64,000 nt of DNA from JAZKBN01 sp040388605 (GCA_040388605.1 JAZKBN010000051.1:1-64000); one strand, 5' to 3'. Counted from the stretch's first letter, positions 8,154 through 17,985 are shown. The notes: generated from the sequence alone by a model not told the origin. A program made the numbers and translations.

Positions 8154-10578
8154 TTGTACGGCTATTGTACCTGTAAAAGCCCAGGTGCCCGATTCCACCT
8201 TTTCAGATGCCGACGGCCTGGTAAACGCAATGGCAGCCGACGACAGCACATTGTACATTGGCGGCTCTTTCACGCACATCGGCAGGCATATCGGCAGCGG
8301 CGTAGCCATTGATCCCAATACCCTTAACATACCTGATAACTTCCCGAAAATCACCGGGGAAATTTGGTCAGTAATCAGCGACAATGCCGGCGGTTGGTAC
8401 GTATGCGGAAAATTAATTCACATAGGAAACACACCCCTAAATTCAGGCCTCATACACTTAAAGCCTGACCTTAAATTAGATACCGCATTTAAAGTATATC
8501 TGTCTGACAGCGTTTATATTTACCAAATTGAATTGCGGGGTAATGTGCTTTATGTAGCCGGTTCTTTCACTAAAATAGGCGGAAAACAGAGGCAGGGCCT
8601 CGCAGCCCTTGATGCGGCAACCGGTAATGCAACAGGCTGGAATCCGAAGGCAGGCGGTTACGTTACTTCTATGGCAACGGGAGATAATTTAATGTATGTT
8701 GCTGTAAGAGATTATGATACCCTGGTTACAACAACCAGGGTAATTGCCATAGAGCTTAATACAGCTGCAATTACAAATTGGCATGCGGAGGTATCAGGTC
8801 CCTTAGGCAATAATGTAGGCCAGATAACAGTAAGGGGAAACAGCGTAATTATTTCAGGCTATTTCAGGGTTATTAACGGGGTGGCCCGGCATAACATTGC
8901 CGTATTAAATGCTGCTACAAACGAGGTTACTGCCTGGGTGCCCGAGCTCGATATCTATTACGCCGGGCCAATGGCACTGCAAGGGAATACCCTTTATGTA
9001 GCCGGATCCTTTACCCCATCAGCAAAGACCAGGCTCTTAGTGGCAGCCTTCAATTTTGAAACCGGTGAGCTTACAGATTGGAACCCCTTTGATATTGCTT
9101 TTCGGAATGATGAAAACTATGAAATACGTTCAATAATAGCAGAAAACGGTTTGATTTATTTAGCCGGTAAATTCGGTCAGGTGGGTTACCTGAGAACGGT
9201 AAATTTTGCTGTTGTAGATTCGGTAACCGGGCAGGCTGTGAATAAACCCTTTGTAATGAGCACGGCAGGAATCGGGACAATGGCTAAAGTTGCAGGCCGA
9301 TCAGGCAAAGTATATTTAGCAGGCAGCTTTAACATGCTTGGCGGTACAGAGCGCAAAGGCCTTGCCGCATTCGATATAAAAACCAAAGCATTAAAAGATT
9401 GGAACCCGGGTGCGTATTATGACTTTACCCCGGCAGTAATGTCTTTGGAGTTAAAGAATAACCAGGTTTACGCAAGCGCCAATTATTTAGATGAAATGTG
9501 GCGCCACAACGGTATTGTATTGCGCATCGATAAAATTACCGGAGAAAGAAAAGGACCGGATCCGGCAAATATTAAAGGGGATCTGGACATGGCCAAAATA
9601 GCCAATGATAAAATTTATATCGTGGGAGAATTCAATTCAGTGAACGGTACATTGCGAAACGGGATGGCAGCAGTAAATATTAATTCAGGGGCATTGCTCC
9701 CCTGGAGCCCGGCATGCTCAGAGTACGCGGTTTTTAACGCCATTGAAACAGATAAGCACGGCAAGCTTTATGTTGGCGGAGATTTTAGAATTTTAGGCGA
9801 AATATGGCAATACAATCTTGCTGTATTTGATTCTGCGGAAGGCCGACTTACAGCATGCAATTTTTCGCCTTTCGACCAGGTTAATGCAATTGTTGCAGTT
9901 GAAGATACAATATATGTCGGCGGTGGTTTTTACAACTTTTCAAATGAACTGCGCAACGGTTTTGCCGCTGTAAATGCAATTACAGGCGAGGTGAATAATA
10001 TTGATCTGCGGTTTATAAAAGATGTACAATCCATTGCGTCATCGGCCGGTTCGGGCTTATATGTAAAAGGGTATTTTATTGAAGAAGAGCAGCCCGGAAA
10101 GCCATATACCATGGGCGCCGTTAATGTTGCCAACGCATGCGCCGTTAAATGGGGAAACAGCTTATTTGACCATTTAAGCCGTATGGTAATGAAAGAAGCA
10201 GACGGTAATTTGTTTTATGGTCGTAACCGGCAGACACATACCTACAGGCGCGAAACTGATTACAGGAATATAAGAGGCACAAGCGAAAGATATTTGGGCG
10301 TATTAAAGTCCCCGGATTTCAATAATACTTTTCCGCCGTATGTTCAGCCTGAAGCATTGCCCTGGCCAAACCCTGCAGGCGATGTGCTGTATTTCAATAC
10401 GGAAAAGACAAATACCCTGCCTGAGTTTTACAACATACAGGGCAGCCGCATTACCGTTAACATTACCAGGAATTCCGACAGCTTTATAGACAGGTTTACC
10501 GCAGATATGAGCGGGCTTGCGCAGGGTATGTACCTGATTAGGTATAATGGGAGAACGTATAAGATTGTGAAGAAGTAG
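8110..10578 (+). CDS. Secreted delta-60 (propeller-like) repeat protein with T9SS type A domain, copy 2
   Basis: An 822-residue paralogue of the preceding gene with the same layout: signal peptide (ending VKAQ), delta-60-like repeats (LYIGGSFTHIG, LYVAGSFTKIGG, VYLAGSFNMLGG, LYVGGDFRILG), and a final type A sorting domain (LPWPNPAGDVLYF...QGMYLIRYNGRTYKIVKK). The first 14 codons are identical at DNA level to copy 1 because both lie in the 73-bp repeat; the rest is clearly diverged but alignable. The gap to the upstream stop is 27 bases, so co-transcription is likely. It is probably a surface-displayed or released protein whose binding partner is unknown. Confidence 0.85.
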   Translation: MHMPAKYLLMLLFCLCTAIVPVKAQVPDSTFSDADGLVNAMAADDSTLYIGGSFTHIGRHIGSGVAIDPNTLNIPDNFPKITGEIWSVISDNAGGWYVCGKLIHIGNTPLNSGLIHLKPDLKLDTAFKVYLSDSVYIYQIELRGNVLYVAGSFTKIGGKQRQGLAALDAATGNATGWNPKAGGYVTSMATGDNLMYVAVRDYDTLVTTTRVIAIELNTAAITNWHAEVSGPLGNNVGQITVRGNSVIISGYFRVINGVARHNIAVLNAATNEVTAWVPELDIYYAGPMALQGNTLYVAGSFTPSAKTRLLVAAFNFETGELTDWNPFDIAFRNDENYEIRSIIAENGLIYLAGKFGQVGYLRTVNFAVVDSVTGQAVNKPFVMSTAGIGTMAKVAGRSGKVYLAGSFNMLGGTERKGLAAFDIKTKALKDWNPGAYYDFTPAVMSLELKNNQVYASANYLDEMWRHNGIVLRIDKITGERKGPDPANIKGDLDMAKIANDKIYIVGEFNSVNGTLRNGMAAVNINSGALLPWSPACSEYAVFNAIETDKHGKLYVGGDFRILGEIWQYNLAVFDSAEGRLTACNFSPFDQVNAIVAVEDTIYVGGGFYNFSNELRNGFAAVNAITGEVNNIDLRFIKDVQSIASSAGSGLYVKGYFIEEEQPGKPYTMGAVNVANACAVKWGNSLFDHLSRMVMKEADGNLFYGRNRQTHTYRRETDYRNIRGTSERYLGVLKSPDFNNTFPPYVQPEALPWPNPAGDVLYFNTEKTNTLPEFYNIQGSRITVNITRNSDSFIDRFTADMSGLAQGMYLIRYNGRTYKIVKK

Positions 10579-10687
10579 AAAAGTATGTATTATTGGCAAT
10601 GGGAGCCACTTATTCAATTCCTTCATCAGACGACAGCTTTTCGCAGATTACACAAACCCTTATACGGCCTTACCGCTCTTAAACACT

Positions 10688-11050
10688 ATGGCAACTGAAG
10701 CTGAATATATAGAATACAGAACAGAGCTGAAATTGCGCCTGCATGCAACAGAGCTTTCAATGCTGTTCAGGAATTTGGGTGCCGAAAATGTTCTGTATCA
10801 TGTTGAGACCGTTGAGCTCATGTCGAGAGCTTTTGCAGATCAGCTGCATAAGGAAATTGAAACGCTGAAATCAGAAGGAATATCGGTTTTTGTTATTGGT
10901 TCAAATGCCCAGCCGGAGTCTGTTTTACAGGCTGTGGCCAATACGCAGCATGCGCTAAGCCGGGAAACGGGAAATTACGTTTTGCGTTCATTTACAAAAG
11001 ATAATATTGACGATTTCTTCGCCATTCTTGACGGCAAAATGGCCTATTAG
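10688..11050 (+). CDS. Small cytoplasmic protein of unknown function
   Basis: A 120-residue protein (MATEAEYIEYRTELKLRLHA...) without signal peptide or membrane segment. It is rich in helix formers in the first 60 residues, then has a strand-like SVFVIGSNAQPESVL and a second helical part with ALSRETGNYVLRSF and DDFFAILDGKMAY. I do not recognise a family. It sits 109 bases after the delta-60 pair and is closed by a strong terminator, so it ends that transcription unit or is a single gene. Real coding is supported by composition, clean ATG and the terminator just after the stop. Confidence 0.65.
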   Translation: MATEAEYIEYRTELKLRLHATELSMLFRNLGAENVLYHVETVELMSRAFADQLHKEIETLKSEGISVFVIGSNAQPESVLQAVANTQHALSRETGNYVLRSFTKDNIDDFFAILDGKMAY

Positions 11051-11092
11051 GCCAGGTATCTCAAAAACTGTATTTCTTATACAATCATATCT

Positions 11093-11119
11093 AAGGCCGC
11101 AGCTCAATGCGGCCTTTTT
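11093..11119 (+). terminator. Rho-independent terminator before enolase
   Basis: Stem AAGGCCGC/GCGGCCTT with loop AGCTCAAT, followed by T residues. Confidence 0.85.
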
Positions 11120-11171
11120 GCATTCCCCTGAAAAAAATCCCAATAATTCCCCTTACTCCGGAACATTTCTC

Positions 11172-11179
11172 TAATTTTG
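11172..11179 (+). promoter_or_regulatory. -7 box of the enolase promoter
   Basis: TAATTTTG matches TAnnTTTG. It predicts a leader of about 85 bases before the ATG at 11270. A hairpin (CGTTGCCG/CGGCAGCG, 11183-11203, one G-T pair) would sit at the 5' end of the mRNA and may stabilise it. No -33 TTG is seen at the usual spacing. Confidence 0.55.
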
Positions 11180-11269
11180 CGGCGTTGCCGCGGAACGGCA
11201 GCGTACGGGCTAAGCATTACGCATAGCTTTTACCAAGGCAAACCAAACAATACCCCCAACAACGTATTC

Positions 11270-12547
11270 ATGAGCTATATTGAAAGCATAGTAGCCCGCC
11301 AGATTTTCGATTCACGCGGCAACCCCACTGTGGAGGTGGACGTTTTTACATCTAACGGAATAATGGGCCGTGCCGCCGTACCGTCGGGCGCAAGCACAGG
11401 CAGCCACGAAGCCGTTGAGCTGCGCGACAACGACAAAAGCAAATACATGGGCAAAGGCGTGCTTAACGCCGTGAAAAACGTAAACGATATTATTGCCAAA
11501 GAACTTGAAGGCGCCGGAATTTTCGAGCAGAACCTGATAGACAAGCGCATGATTGAAATTGACGGTACGCCTAACAAAGCTAAGCTGGGCGCTAACGCCA
11601 TACTCGGTGTATCTCTGGCCGTGGCCAAGGCCGCAGCCGAAGAAGCCGGACAGCCCCTGTACCGTTACGTAGGCGGTGTGAGCGCAAATACGCTTCCCGT
11701 ACCCATGATGAATATCCTGAACGGCGGCAGCCATGCCGACAACAGCATAGATTTCCAGGAATTCATGATTATGCCTACAGGTGCGCCCTCGTTCAGCGAG
11801 GCATTGCGCTGGGGTACCGAAATTTTTCATAACCTGAAAAACGTGCTCAAGAAAAAAGGCCTGAGCACCAACGTAGGCGATGAAGGCGGCTTTGCTCCCA
11901 ACATAGGCAGCAACACCGAGGCCATAGAGATAGTAATACAGGCCATTGAAGCTGCAGGCTACCGCCCCGGCGAAGATGTGTTTATAGCTATGGATGCCGC
12001 CGCATCTGAATTCTACGATGCCGAAACCGGCTTGTACAGCTTCAAAAAATCTACCGGGGACCAGCTTACAGGCAGCCAGCTTGCTAACTTCTGGAACGAT
12101 TGGGCTAATAAATACCCCATTGTATCAATAGAAGACGGCCTTGCCGAAGACGACTGGGCAGCATGGAAAGAGCTTACCGATCTTGCCGGCAACAAAATTC
12201 AGCTTGTTGGCGATGATTTGTTCGTAACAAACGTTACCCGCCTGCAAAAAGGTATTGATGAGAAAATTGCCAATGCCATTCTTGTTAAAGTAAACCAGAT
12301 TGGCTCGCTTACCGAAACCATAAGCGCGGTTAACCTGGCACACAAGAACAAGTATAAGAGCGTAATGAGCCACCGCAGCGGTGAAACCGAAGATTACACC
12401 ATCGCTGATTTGGCCGTTGCCCTTAACTGCGGACAAATTAAAACCGGCTCGGCATCACGTTCCGACAGGATAGCTAAATACAACCAATTGCTTCGCATTG
12501 AAGAAGAATTGGGCGATGCAGCTTACTTCCCCGGCAAAAAATTCTAA
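11270..12547 (+). CDS. eno: Enolase (phosphopyruvate hydratase)
   Basis: A 425-residue glycolytic enzyme converting 2-phosphoglycerate to phosphoenolpyruvate in the cytoplasm. The N-terminal domain begins SYIESIVARQIFDSRGNPTV. The mobile active-site loop PSGASTGSHEA, the Mg2+ ligand contexts (DAAASEFYD, SIEDGLAEDDW, QLVGDDLFVTN), the catalytic lysine in ILVKVNQIGSLTE and the signature SHRSGETEDYTIADLAVA are all present. An open frame extends upstream to 11177, but that overlaps the promoter; the ATG at 11270 matches the family's N-terminus. It appears monocistronic, with a terminator before it and an IS remnant right after. Confidence 0.98.
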   Translation: MSYIESIVARQIFDSRGNPTVEVDVFTSNGIMGRAAVPSGASTGSHEAVELRDNDKSKYMGKGVLNAVKNVNDIIAKELEGAGIFEQNLIDKRMIEIDGTPNKAKLGANAILGVSLAVAKAAAEEAGQPLYRYVGGVSANTLPVPMMNILNGGSHADNSIDFQEFMIMPTGAPSFSEALRWGTEIFHNLKNVLKKKGLSTNVGDEGGFAPNIGSNTEAIEIVIQAIEAAGYRPGEDVFIAMDAAASEFYDAETGLYSFKKSTGDQLTGSQLANFWNDWANKYPIVSIEDGLAEDDWAAWKELTDLAGNKIQLVGDDLFVTNVTRLQKGIDEKIANAILVKVNQIGSLTETISAVNLAHKNKYKSVMSHRSGETEDYTIADLAVALNCGQIKTGSASRSDRIAKYNQLLRIEEELGDAAYFPGKKF

Positions 12548-12598
12548 ATGATTCGGCAGGTCAATACTGCCGGGAGCGTTTAGTGCTATACAACCAAT

Positions 12599-12627
12599 GG
12601 GCTGTCTCATAATCACTGAGACAGCCC
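12599..12627. repeat. 11-bp perfect inverted repeat at the IS remnant end
   Basis: GGGCTGTCTCA (12599-12609) and TGAGACAGCCC (12617-12627) flank a 7-base loop. The plus strand continues ATTTTGCTTTT, so the same hairpin may serve as a terminator for eno. Such terminal hairpins are known from IS ends, where they block transcription entering the element. Confidence 0.75.
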
Positions 12628-13080
12628 ATTTTGCTTTTGACGGATTTTGGCATTTTCAGCTCATTGGTAAAAAACAGAAGCCTGAAGCGCTTTGTGAGAT
12701 GAGCGGGCTGTATTTGTATAAATCAGGCACATTTTGGCCTTTAAATTCCCTGTTTTATCCGCTATTACCTTTTCCTGAAATTCTGTGCTAATGCAGGCTG
12801 TCCGAACTCGGTTACCACATTTGCATGGTCGCGAAGTATTATGCTGCGGAAACAGTGATTCTGCCTAGTGTTGACAAAACTGATTCAACCCCCACGCACC
12901 TTTTTGGGGTGCCTTAAGCCAAGGCAACTCTTTGGCTTTTGCCTTATAACCGGTCAGGTTATTTCAATGCTTGGTTGGTACGGCTTAGCTTTATAGCACA
13001 TGCCTCTTAAGGGGCAGCCTGCCTGTTTTGGGCACAATGCCGGTACAGGCTCCGCTCAAAGCCGCATTTCGGTTTTTGGG
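12599..13080 (-). pseudogene. Decayed IS transposase remnant (IS1182-like) with terminal repeat
   Basis: On the minus strand, three blocks in shifted frames, separated by stops, spell transposase-like pieces: CPKQAGCPLRGMCYKAK near 12988-13035 (the paired-Cys zinc-like motif followed by basic residues), LTGYKAKAKEL at 12925-12957 and VVTEFGQPALAQNFRK at 12771-12818. The order and motifs fit the C-terminal part of DDE transposases of the IS1182/IS4-like kind. GGGCTGTCTCA at 12599-12609 looks like an element end. The 5' half of the transposase and the other end are not recognisable, so the element is dead and deleted. The family assignment comes from recalled motifs, not a search. Confidence 0.6.
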
Positions 13081-13377
13081 TTTTTAGATGCTGGGTTAAG
13101 TACTTCAATTACACAGATTTGGATGAAAGCTGTATTAATAATGCGGATACTTATTTTCAATTTTAGCGGGAAAAGGCTCGGTCAATTTATGTGGGTATTA
13201 ATGAAGCAGATTAAAAAAAGCCTTCGCCGCATAAGGCCGCTTGAGTTGGCTTCTTCAGCAATTGCATTCCCCTCAAAAGTTGATTTTTTACCGGTCAGAA
13301 AAGCCCAAATCGACTTAGTTATAAATGATGTGGAGATGGCTGTTCTAAATAAACTCAGGTATCTTAAACCCAATTCC
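13081..13377. other. Non-coding stretch beside the IS remnant
   Basis: No supported gene. Short open frames on both strands lack coding character. It may be further decayed IS DNA, but I recognise no motif. Confidence 0.4.
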
Positions 13378-13962
13378 CTACCTCAACCCCTTTTCAATCT
13401 CTTTTTCCAGTTCCTCGGCCCTAACCTCGCTGCCGAAAAAGCTGCGGTGATTTTTGGCATTGTTAAAAACCAGGGTGGCGGGCAGGCTTCCTTCCCAGGC
13501 TTGGTCGACTTTGCTTATCCATTTATTTTGATCGGGCTCATGCAGGAGCACAACAGGCAGCTGCATTTTGCGCCTGCTGATAAAGGGCAGGAGGCGGGTC
13601 TGCAATTCCTCTAAAAAATCCATGCTGATCATGACAAAACGGACCGGGCGATTTTGGTACTTTTTAGCCGATGCCTCGAAAACCGGAAGCTCCTGAATGC
13701 AGGGCCTGCACCATGTGGCCCAAAAATTAACCACGTAAACGGTGTCGTTGGCATTTTTCAGCAGGCTTTCGGTTTCTTTCCAATGCCATACGGGAAGTGC
13801 TGCTTTTCCCGGTTTCGGCGCTGACTTGCTTTGCCCGCTTACCGATATGCCACCTGCCATAAACAGGAAAATGATTCCTGCCGAAAATAAAAGAGCTTTG
13901 GCATTCGGCCGAATGCTCGGCAGTTTTTCAAACTTCGGAAATAAGGGTACCGGGCAATTCAT
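13378..13962 (-). CDS. TlpA/ResA-like thioredoxin-fold protein
   Basis: A 194-residue membrane-anchored or exported thiol-disulfide protein. Residues about 20-43 (NAKALLFSAGIIFLFMAGG) form a signal anchor or uncleaved signal. The thioredoxin fold begins near residue 70, with YVVNFWATWCRPC (Cys 85 and 88) as the redox active site and the cis-proline segment GSLPATLVF later. Such proteins reduce or isomerise disulfides in the periplasm, for example in cytochrome maturation, but no cytochrome gene is nearby, so the partner is unknown. The ATG at 13962 is preferred; the frame continues five codons upstream to a TTG. It is the last gene of a leftward run and has a terminator-like hairpin upstream separating it from the giant gene at 14089. 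Confidence 0.85.
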   Translation of the reverse strand: MNCPVPLFPKFEKLPSIRPNAKALLFSAGIIFLFMAGGISVSGQSKSAPKPGKAALPVWHWKETESLLKNANDTVYVVNFWATWCRPCIQELPVFEASAKKYQNRPVRFVMISMDFLEELQTRLLPFISRRKMQLPVVLLHEPDQNKWISKVDQAWEGSLPATLVFNNAKNHRSFFGSEVRAEELEKEIEKGLR

Positions 13963-14007
13963 TCTTAAAATTAACAATTATTAGCTCAGTACCCTTAAAA
14001 AGGAAGA

Positions 14008-14048
14008 GCCACAAGTTCAGCATTATGACGGTTTGCCGAACCTGTGGC
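14008..14048 (-). terminator. Terminator-like hairpin after the giant type B cargo gene
   Basis: An 11-bp stem with one mismatch (GCCACAGGTTC/GAACTTGTGGC read leftward), followed by TCTTCCTTTTT. Confidence 0.55.
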
Positions 14049-14088
14049 AAAAAAATGTAAGATTATTAAGGCAATAGCCTGTTAATAT

Positions 14089-17000
14089 TTACCTGACTAC
14101 ATGCACCCAACCAGAGTAATCGGTATGGCCGGGGGAATGGGCGGTTACGTAATATACACCCGCCGGGAGCCCCTGGGCTGCCCATTCATTGGCGTAATCG
14201 GCATGGTGGTAAACGGTTTCACCCCAACGGTTTATGAAGGTGATATTGGTTTTCGCGCCTAAATTTTTAATCTCGTAGGTATCGTTCAGCTTATCGCCGT
14301 TGGGGCTTATTACGTTGGGGTATTCAGGCTCGGGGCCCTTTTCAACGCAATTGAAATAAATGTAATACTCCAACAGGCTGATGCAGGTTCCGTAGCTCAG
14401 GCGAAGCTTATACAATCCGGCATCGGTTACTATAAGTGTCGGGCCGGTTTGGCCGTTGTTCCAGCTGTATGTTGCGCCTGCCGGCGCCGAAGGCACCGCT
14501 AAAACAGCAGTGTCGCCGTAGCAGCCCAGGGGGTTAACAGCGTGCAGGGTATCTGCATCGGTCAGGCGGCGCATGTCAAGCGTTTTGGTGAAAACACAAT
14601 TGCGGGCATCAATCACGCTCAGGCTTAAATTGCTGCGCAGGTTGGTTGTTACAGATTCAGAGGTTTCGCCCGTAGACCATATATAGGCCTTAAAGCCGGC
14701 CGGCGCCCAAACCCTGATGCTTTCATCGGAGCAGAAGGCAGCAGTATCGTAATTCAGGCTCAGTACGGGGGTTACAGGCAGTATAAGGTCATAAAACATA
14801 ACGGTGTCGCAACCGGTGAAAGAGCTCAGCTTTACGCTGTACCTGCCTGCTTTGTTGGTTTTCAGCTCAGGTGTGGTTTCGCCGTTGCTCCACTGCTGCC
14901 ATTCTGAAGCCGGGGCCAGCAGCGTAACGCTGTCTGATGCGCAGGTTTGCCCGCTTACAATGGTAATGCTGCCCTGCGGACGGCTGAACCGCGTAATATT
15001 AAGCGCATTAGATGCCAAAGGCCCGCAATCTGTAAGTATGTTCAGTACATACACGCCCGATTCTTTAGCCACATAGCCCGCCGAATTGGCGCCCTGAATA
15101 TCGCGGCCGTTGAGGGTCCATTGCAGGGGCAGGGTGGTTGATGTGTTTGCAGCAATAATGCTGCTGTCGTGGCTGCAAAAGGTTGCCGTACCGCTGATTG
15201 TTGCCGCCGGCGGAAGTATGCTTTTTGTAATAACAACTGCGCCTGTAACAGCCGGGCATCCGCCGATGCCCAGGAGTCGGGCTGTGTAAGTGCCGGCTTC
15301 GGTAACAACCAGGTTCATGCCGGTTTGGCCGGCAATTAAAGTATCGTTTTTATACCACTGCCTGCTTAAGGCATCGGCGCCCAGGCTGAGTGTCGCGCTT
15401 TCGCCGGGGCAAAGGGCTTTGGCCGGTATGCCGCTTACGTTTATGGATGGTGTTGTAAACCCGCTTACTGTAAAGCTGTCGAGGGCCGCATTGGCATCGC
15501 TGTGGGCGTAAGAGGCGCAATTGCTCAGCTCGCCTTTGTATTGTATGCGGTAAACGCCCGCCTGCCTGATGTTGAAAATGCCGGTCAGGTTGCTGTCGAT
15601 AAATTGCCTGCCCCTGAACAGCTTATAAATAATCTGTTCTCCTGAAAGGCCGGGACCAATTATTCTTGTGCTGAAAGAATCTCCGGGGCAGAAGCCGCCG
15701 TTCTGGCCAACAAACCTGTATGTGCCGAAGCTGAAGAAATCGAGGGTTTTTTGCTTATCACCGCTGCAGCCTTCGGGGCTGTTGTAAATAAGGCGGTAAG
15801 TGCCAGCTTCGCGCGCCCAAATGCTTTCACGTTGATTGGAATTCGGAATGGGTGCCCCGTCCATTTCCCAATGCCAGGTATATCCGGCAGGCAAGGGGCC
15901 GTCAAGCGGAACCATGGTAAGCAATACGCTGTCGGCGGGGCAGAGGCCGTTATTGGAAGATACAATGGTGGCAAGGCGGAAGCTGTTGGCGTTTAGTGGG
16001 AAGGCCGCGCTGTCTTTACAACCGTTAAGCCTGCTTTGGTAAATTACCCTGTATTGCCCCGGCACCGATGATACATAGCGTGCTCCTGTATCGGGCAGCA
16101 GCGTATCGTTACGCATCCAGCGGATGCGGTAATTGGCTGTTGATGCGCTGCCAAGTGTTAGGGTCATGGTATCAGTTACGCTGCAAAAAGTATTCAGGCG
16201 GGCATTTACCGCAAAAGTATCGAGCGCGAGGTATTGCACGTTAAAAGGAAAGGCAACTTCGGGCAGGCTGCGGTATTGCCAGTAAAGTATATAGTTTCCG
16301 TTTTCGCGCAGCATTACGCCTGTGCTGTCGAAACCGGCGTAAGGCTGACCGTTACGTGTAAACCGGAAAACGAGCTCGCGGGCATATACCCCACTGTAGC
16401 TAAGGGGATTAAATACGCTGTCGCCGCGGCAGATTTTTAATAAAGGCACCATGCTTACCACGGGCCTGCGCAGTATTCCCACCCGGGTATATGAGGTGTC
16501 GCTCAGGCATGAGCCTGTTGCAATAAACCTGTATTGGCCTTCAAACGAAACGGGGCCCAGGCTCAAGCCGTTGCCCAATGTAATCCATGGCGAAGAGGCA
16601 TTGTTCCTGAACTGCCAGGTTAGGGAAATGCTTGGCAATGTGCCGGAAGAAACAAGGCCGTGCAAAATGCCCTCATTCTCATAAAAGGTGGCAGAATCTC
16701 CTTCGGCTATAAAATTATTCAGTGTGCCTGTGCTGAAAGTATGGCTCACCGTATCGCGAATACTGTCGGCATTTATGGCAATCAGGCGAATGGTGTAATT
16801 GCCTGAACGAACGTATCCGTGCCTTGGGTTGGTACCGATACCTGTTTGCCCGTCGCCGAAATCCCATTCGAAGCGGCTAAGGTTATCCCAAAGGGCAGTG
16901 CTTTGGTTTTGGGGAATAAAGGTGCAAACATCGCCGGTTACATTGAATTCGGCTTTTACATCTTTAAGCCTGTACAGGCCGCGTACGCCAATCCACTTGT

Positions 17001-17985
17001 TATTGAATTTATCTACGGTAATGTTATTCAGCTCGGCATTATTGAGGCCCGTTGTTACAATGGGCAGCGCTTTTTTAACATTGCCGCGCTCACACAGCAG
17101 TAAACCGCCTGTGGCGCCCAGGAAGTATGCTCCAATGCTGTCGGCGGTATAAGAAAAAACCTGGTTGGCATTAGGAGCGGTTGAGGTAATGCCCCAATCA
17201 GAAGGGCGGCGAAATACTATTATAGTATCTTCAAGAATATTGGCCTTCATCAGGCCGGCAAAGCTGCAAAAATAGATGGAGTCAGGCTTATGGCTTGTTT
17301 GCCAATAGCTGCTTACAAGGTTATTCCCGTCGTTAGGCATTACAGGGCCGCGAATCCTAAGTGCAGGGCTGCCGGTTGTATTTATGCGGCCTACGCCGTT
17401 TGCGGCTCCTATCCATTTATGGTTCAGGCGGTCAACGGCCACACAATAGGGTTGGTCTGTGCGAATATTAATCGGCGGAACACCGGTCCAAACATTGTTC
17501 GGCCTGCGGTAGCTGAGCAGGTTATTAACGCCGTAGAACGATGCCCAAAGAGTGCTGTCTTTATCGAAATTGATGTGCTGGCAATTTTCAAGCGGGTAAC
17601 CGGGCGTATTCTCAACTGTCCAGGTATTATTTTCATCGGCAAAAGAGAGCAGCGAGGGGCTGAAAGCAAAATCGCCGTTAGAGGCAATGCCGACAAACTT
17701 GCGCCCGGTGTAAGGGTTAACCGCAACGGACATATATTGGCCCATGCTGAAAGTTGCCGGGGCTCTAAAGCTTTTCCAAATACCCTGTTTATTGTACCTG
17801 TACAGGCCGGTGGTTCCTGTAACCCAAAGGGTATCGTTTTTCCAGAGTTGCTGCATTGCGAAATCGGGAGCCCCTGCACGGCTGCTGATTTCCTCAAGCT
17901 TTTGGGCATGCGCCTGAACCATGCAAAAAAGCATGCAGGCAGCCGCCAATACATAATTGGTTAAAAACTTCATAGCTGATTTCAT
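14089..17985 (-). CDS. Giant secreted propeller-PKD-Ig-like protein with T9SS type B (CHU_C) domain, copy 1
   Basis: A 1298-residue exported protein. The signal peptide ends VQAHAQ near residue 28. Residues about 45-345 carry repeats of the two-component-regulator propeller type (LWVTGTTGLYRYN, TLWASFYGV, HKWIGAANGVGRI, NKWIGVRGLYRL). A PKD domain follows (FEWDFGDGQTGIGTNPRHGY, about 370-425). From about 450 to 1200 there are many Ig-like units, each with a CxGDS or CPGES motif and a Y-x-W-x-x-N/D core, probably disulfide-bearing. The end, from PNVISPNGDKLNDTYEI, is a type B sorting domain with INRWGETVYH and GVYYVTAHSPGH. Such proteins are exported by the T9SS and often attached to or released from the surface. 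It is a tandem paralogue of the gene at 18485-22354, 499 bases away. Start at 17985 (M1) or 17973 (M5). Confidence 0.88.
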   Translation of the reverse strand: MKSAMKFLTNYVLAAACMLFCMVQAHAQKLEEISSRAGAPDFAMQQLWKNDTLWVTGTTGLYRYNKQGIWKSFRAPATFSMGQYMSVAVNPYTGRKFVGIASNGDFAFSPSLLSFADENNTWTVENTPGYPLENCQHINFDKDSTLWASFYGVNNLLSYRRPNNVWTGVPPINIRTDQPYCVAVDRLNHKWIGAANGVGRINTTGSPALRIRGPVMPNDGNNLVSSYWQTSHKPDSIYFCSFAGLMKANILEDTIIVFRRPSDWGITSTAPNANQVFSYTADSIGAYFLGATGGLLLCERGNVKKALPIVTTGLNNAELNNITVDKFNNKWIGVRGLYRLKDVKAEFNVTGDVCTFIPQNQSTALWDNLSRFEWDFGDGQTGIGTNPRHGYVRSGNYTIRLIAINADSIRDTVSHTFSTGTLNNFIAEGDSATFYENEGILHGLVSSGTLPSISLTWQFRNNASSPWITLGNGLSLGPVSFEGQYRFIATGSCLSDTSYTRVGILRRPVVSMVPLLKICRGDSVFNPLSYSGVYARELVFRFTRNGQPYAGFDSTGVMLRENGNYILYWQYRSLPEVAFPFNVQYLALDTFAVNARLNTFCSVTDTMTLTLGSASTANYRIRWMRNDTLLPDTGARYVSSVPGQYRVIYQSRLNGCKDSAAFPLNANSFRLATIVSSNNGLCPADSVLLTMVPLDGPLPAGYTWHWEMDGAPIPNSNQRESIWAREAGTYRLIYNSPEGCSGDKQKTLDFFSFGTYRFVGQNGGFCPGDSFSTRIIGPGLSGEQIIYKLFRGRQFIDSNLTGIFNIRQAGVYRIQYKGELSNCASYAHSDANAALDSFTVSGFTTPSINVSGIPAKALCPGESATLSLGADALSRQWYKNDTLIAGQTGMNLVVTEAGTYTARLLGIGGCPAVTGAVVITKSILPPAATISGTATFCSHDSSIIAANTSTTLPLQWTLNGRDIQGANSAGYVAKESGVYVLNILTDCGPLASNALNITRFSRPQGSITIVSGQTCASDSVTLLAPASEWQQWSNGETTPELKTNKAGRYSVKLSSFTGCDTVMFYDLILPVTPVLSLNYDTAAFCSDESIRVWAPAGFKAYIWSTGETSESVTTNLRSNLSLSVIDARNCVFTKTLDMRRLTDADTLHAVNPLGCYGDTAVLAVPSAPAGATYSWNNGQTGPTLIVTDAGLYKLRLSYGTCISLLEYYIYFNCVEKGPEPEYPNVISPNGDKLNDTYEIKNLGAKTNITFINRWGETVYHHADYANEWAAQGLPAGVYYVTAHSPGHTDYSGWVHVVR

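Noticed and set aside
13000..13614. 204-codon plus-strand frame across the IS remnant and the thioredoxin gene
   Set aside because: Crosses two unrelated units and overlaps the TlpA-like gene antisense.
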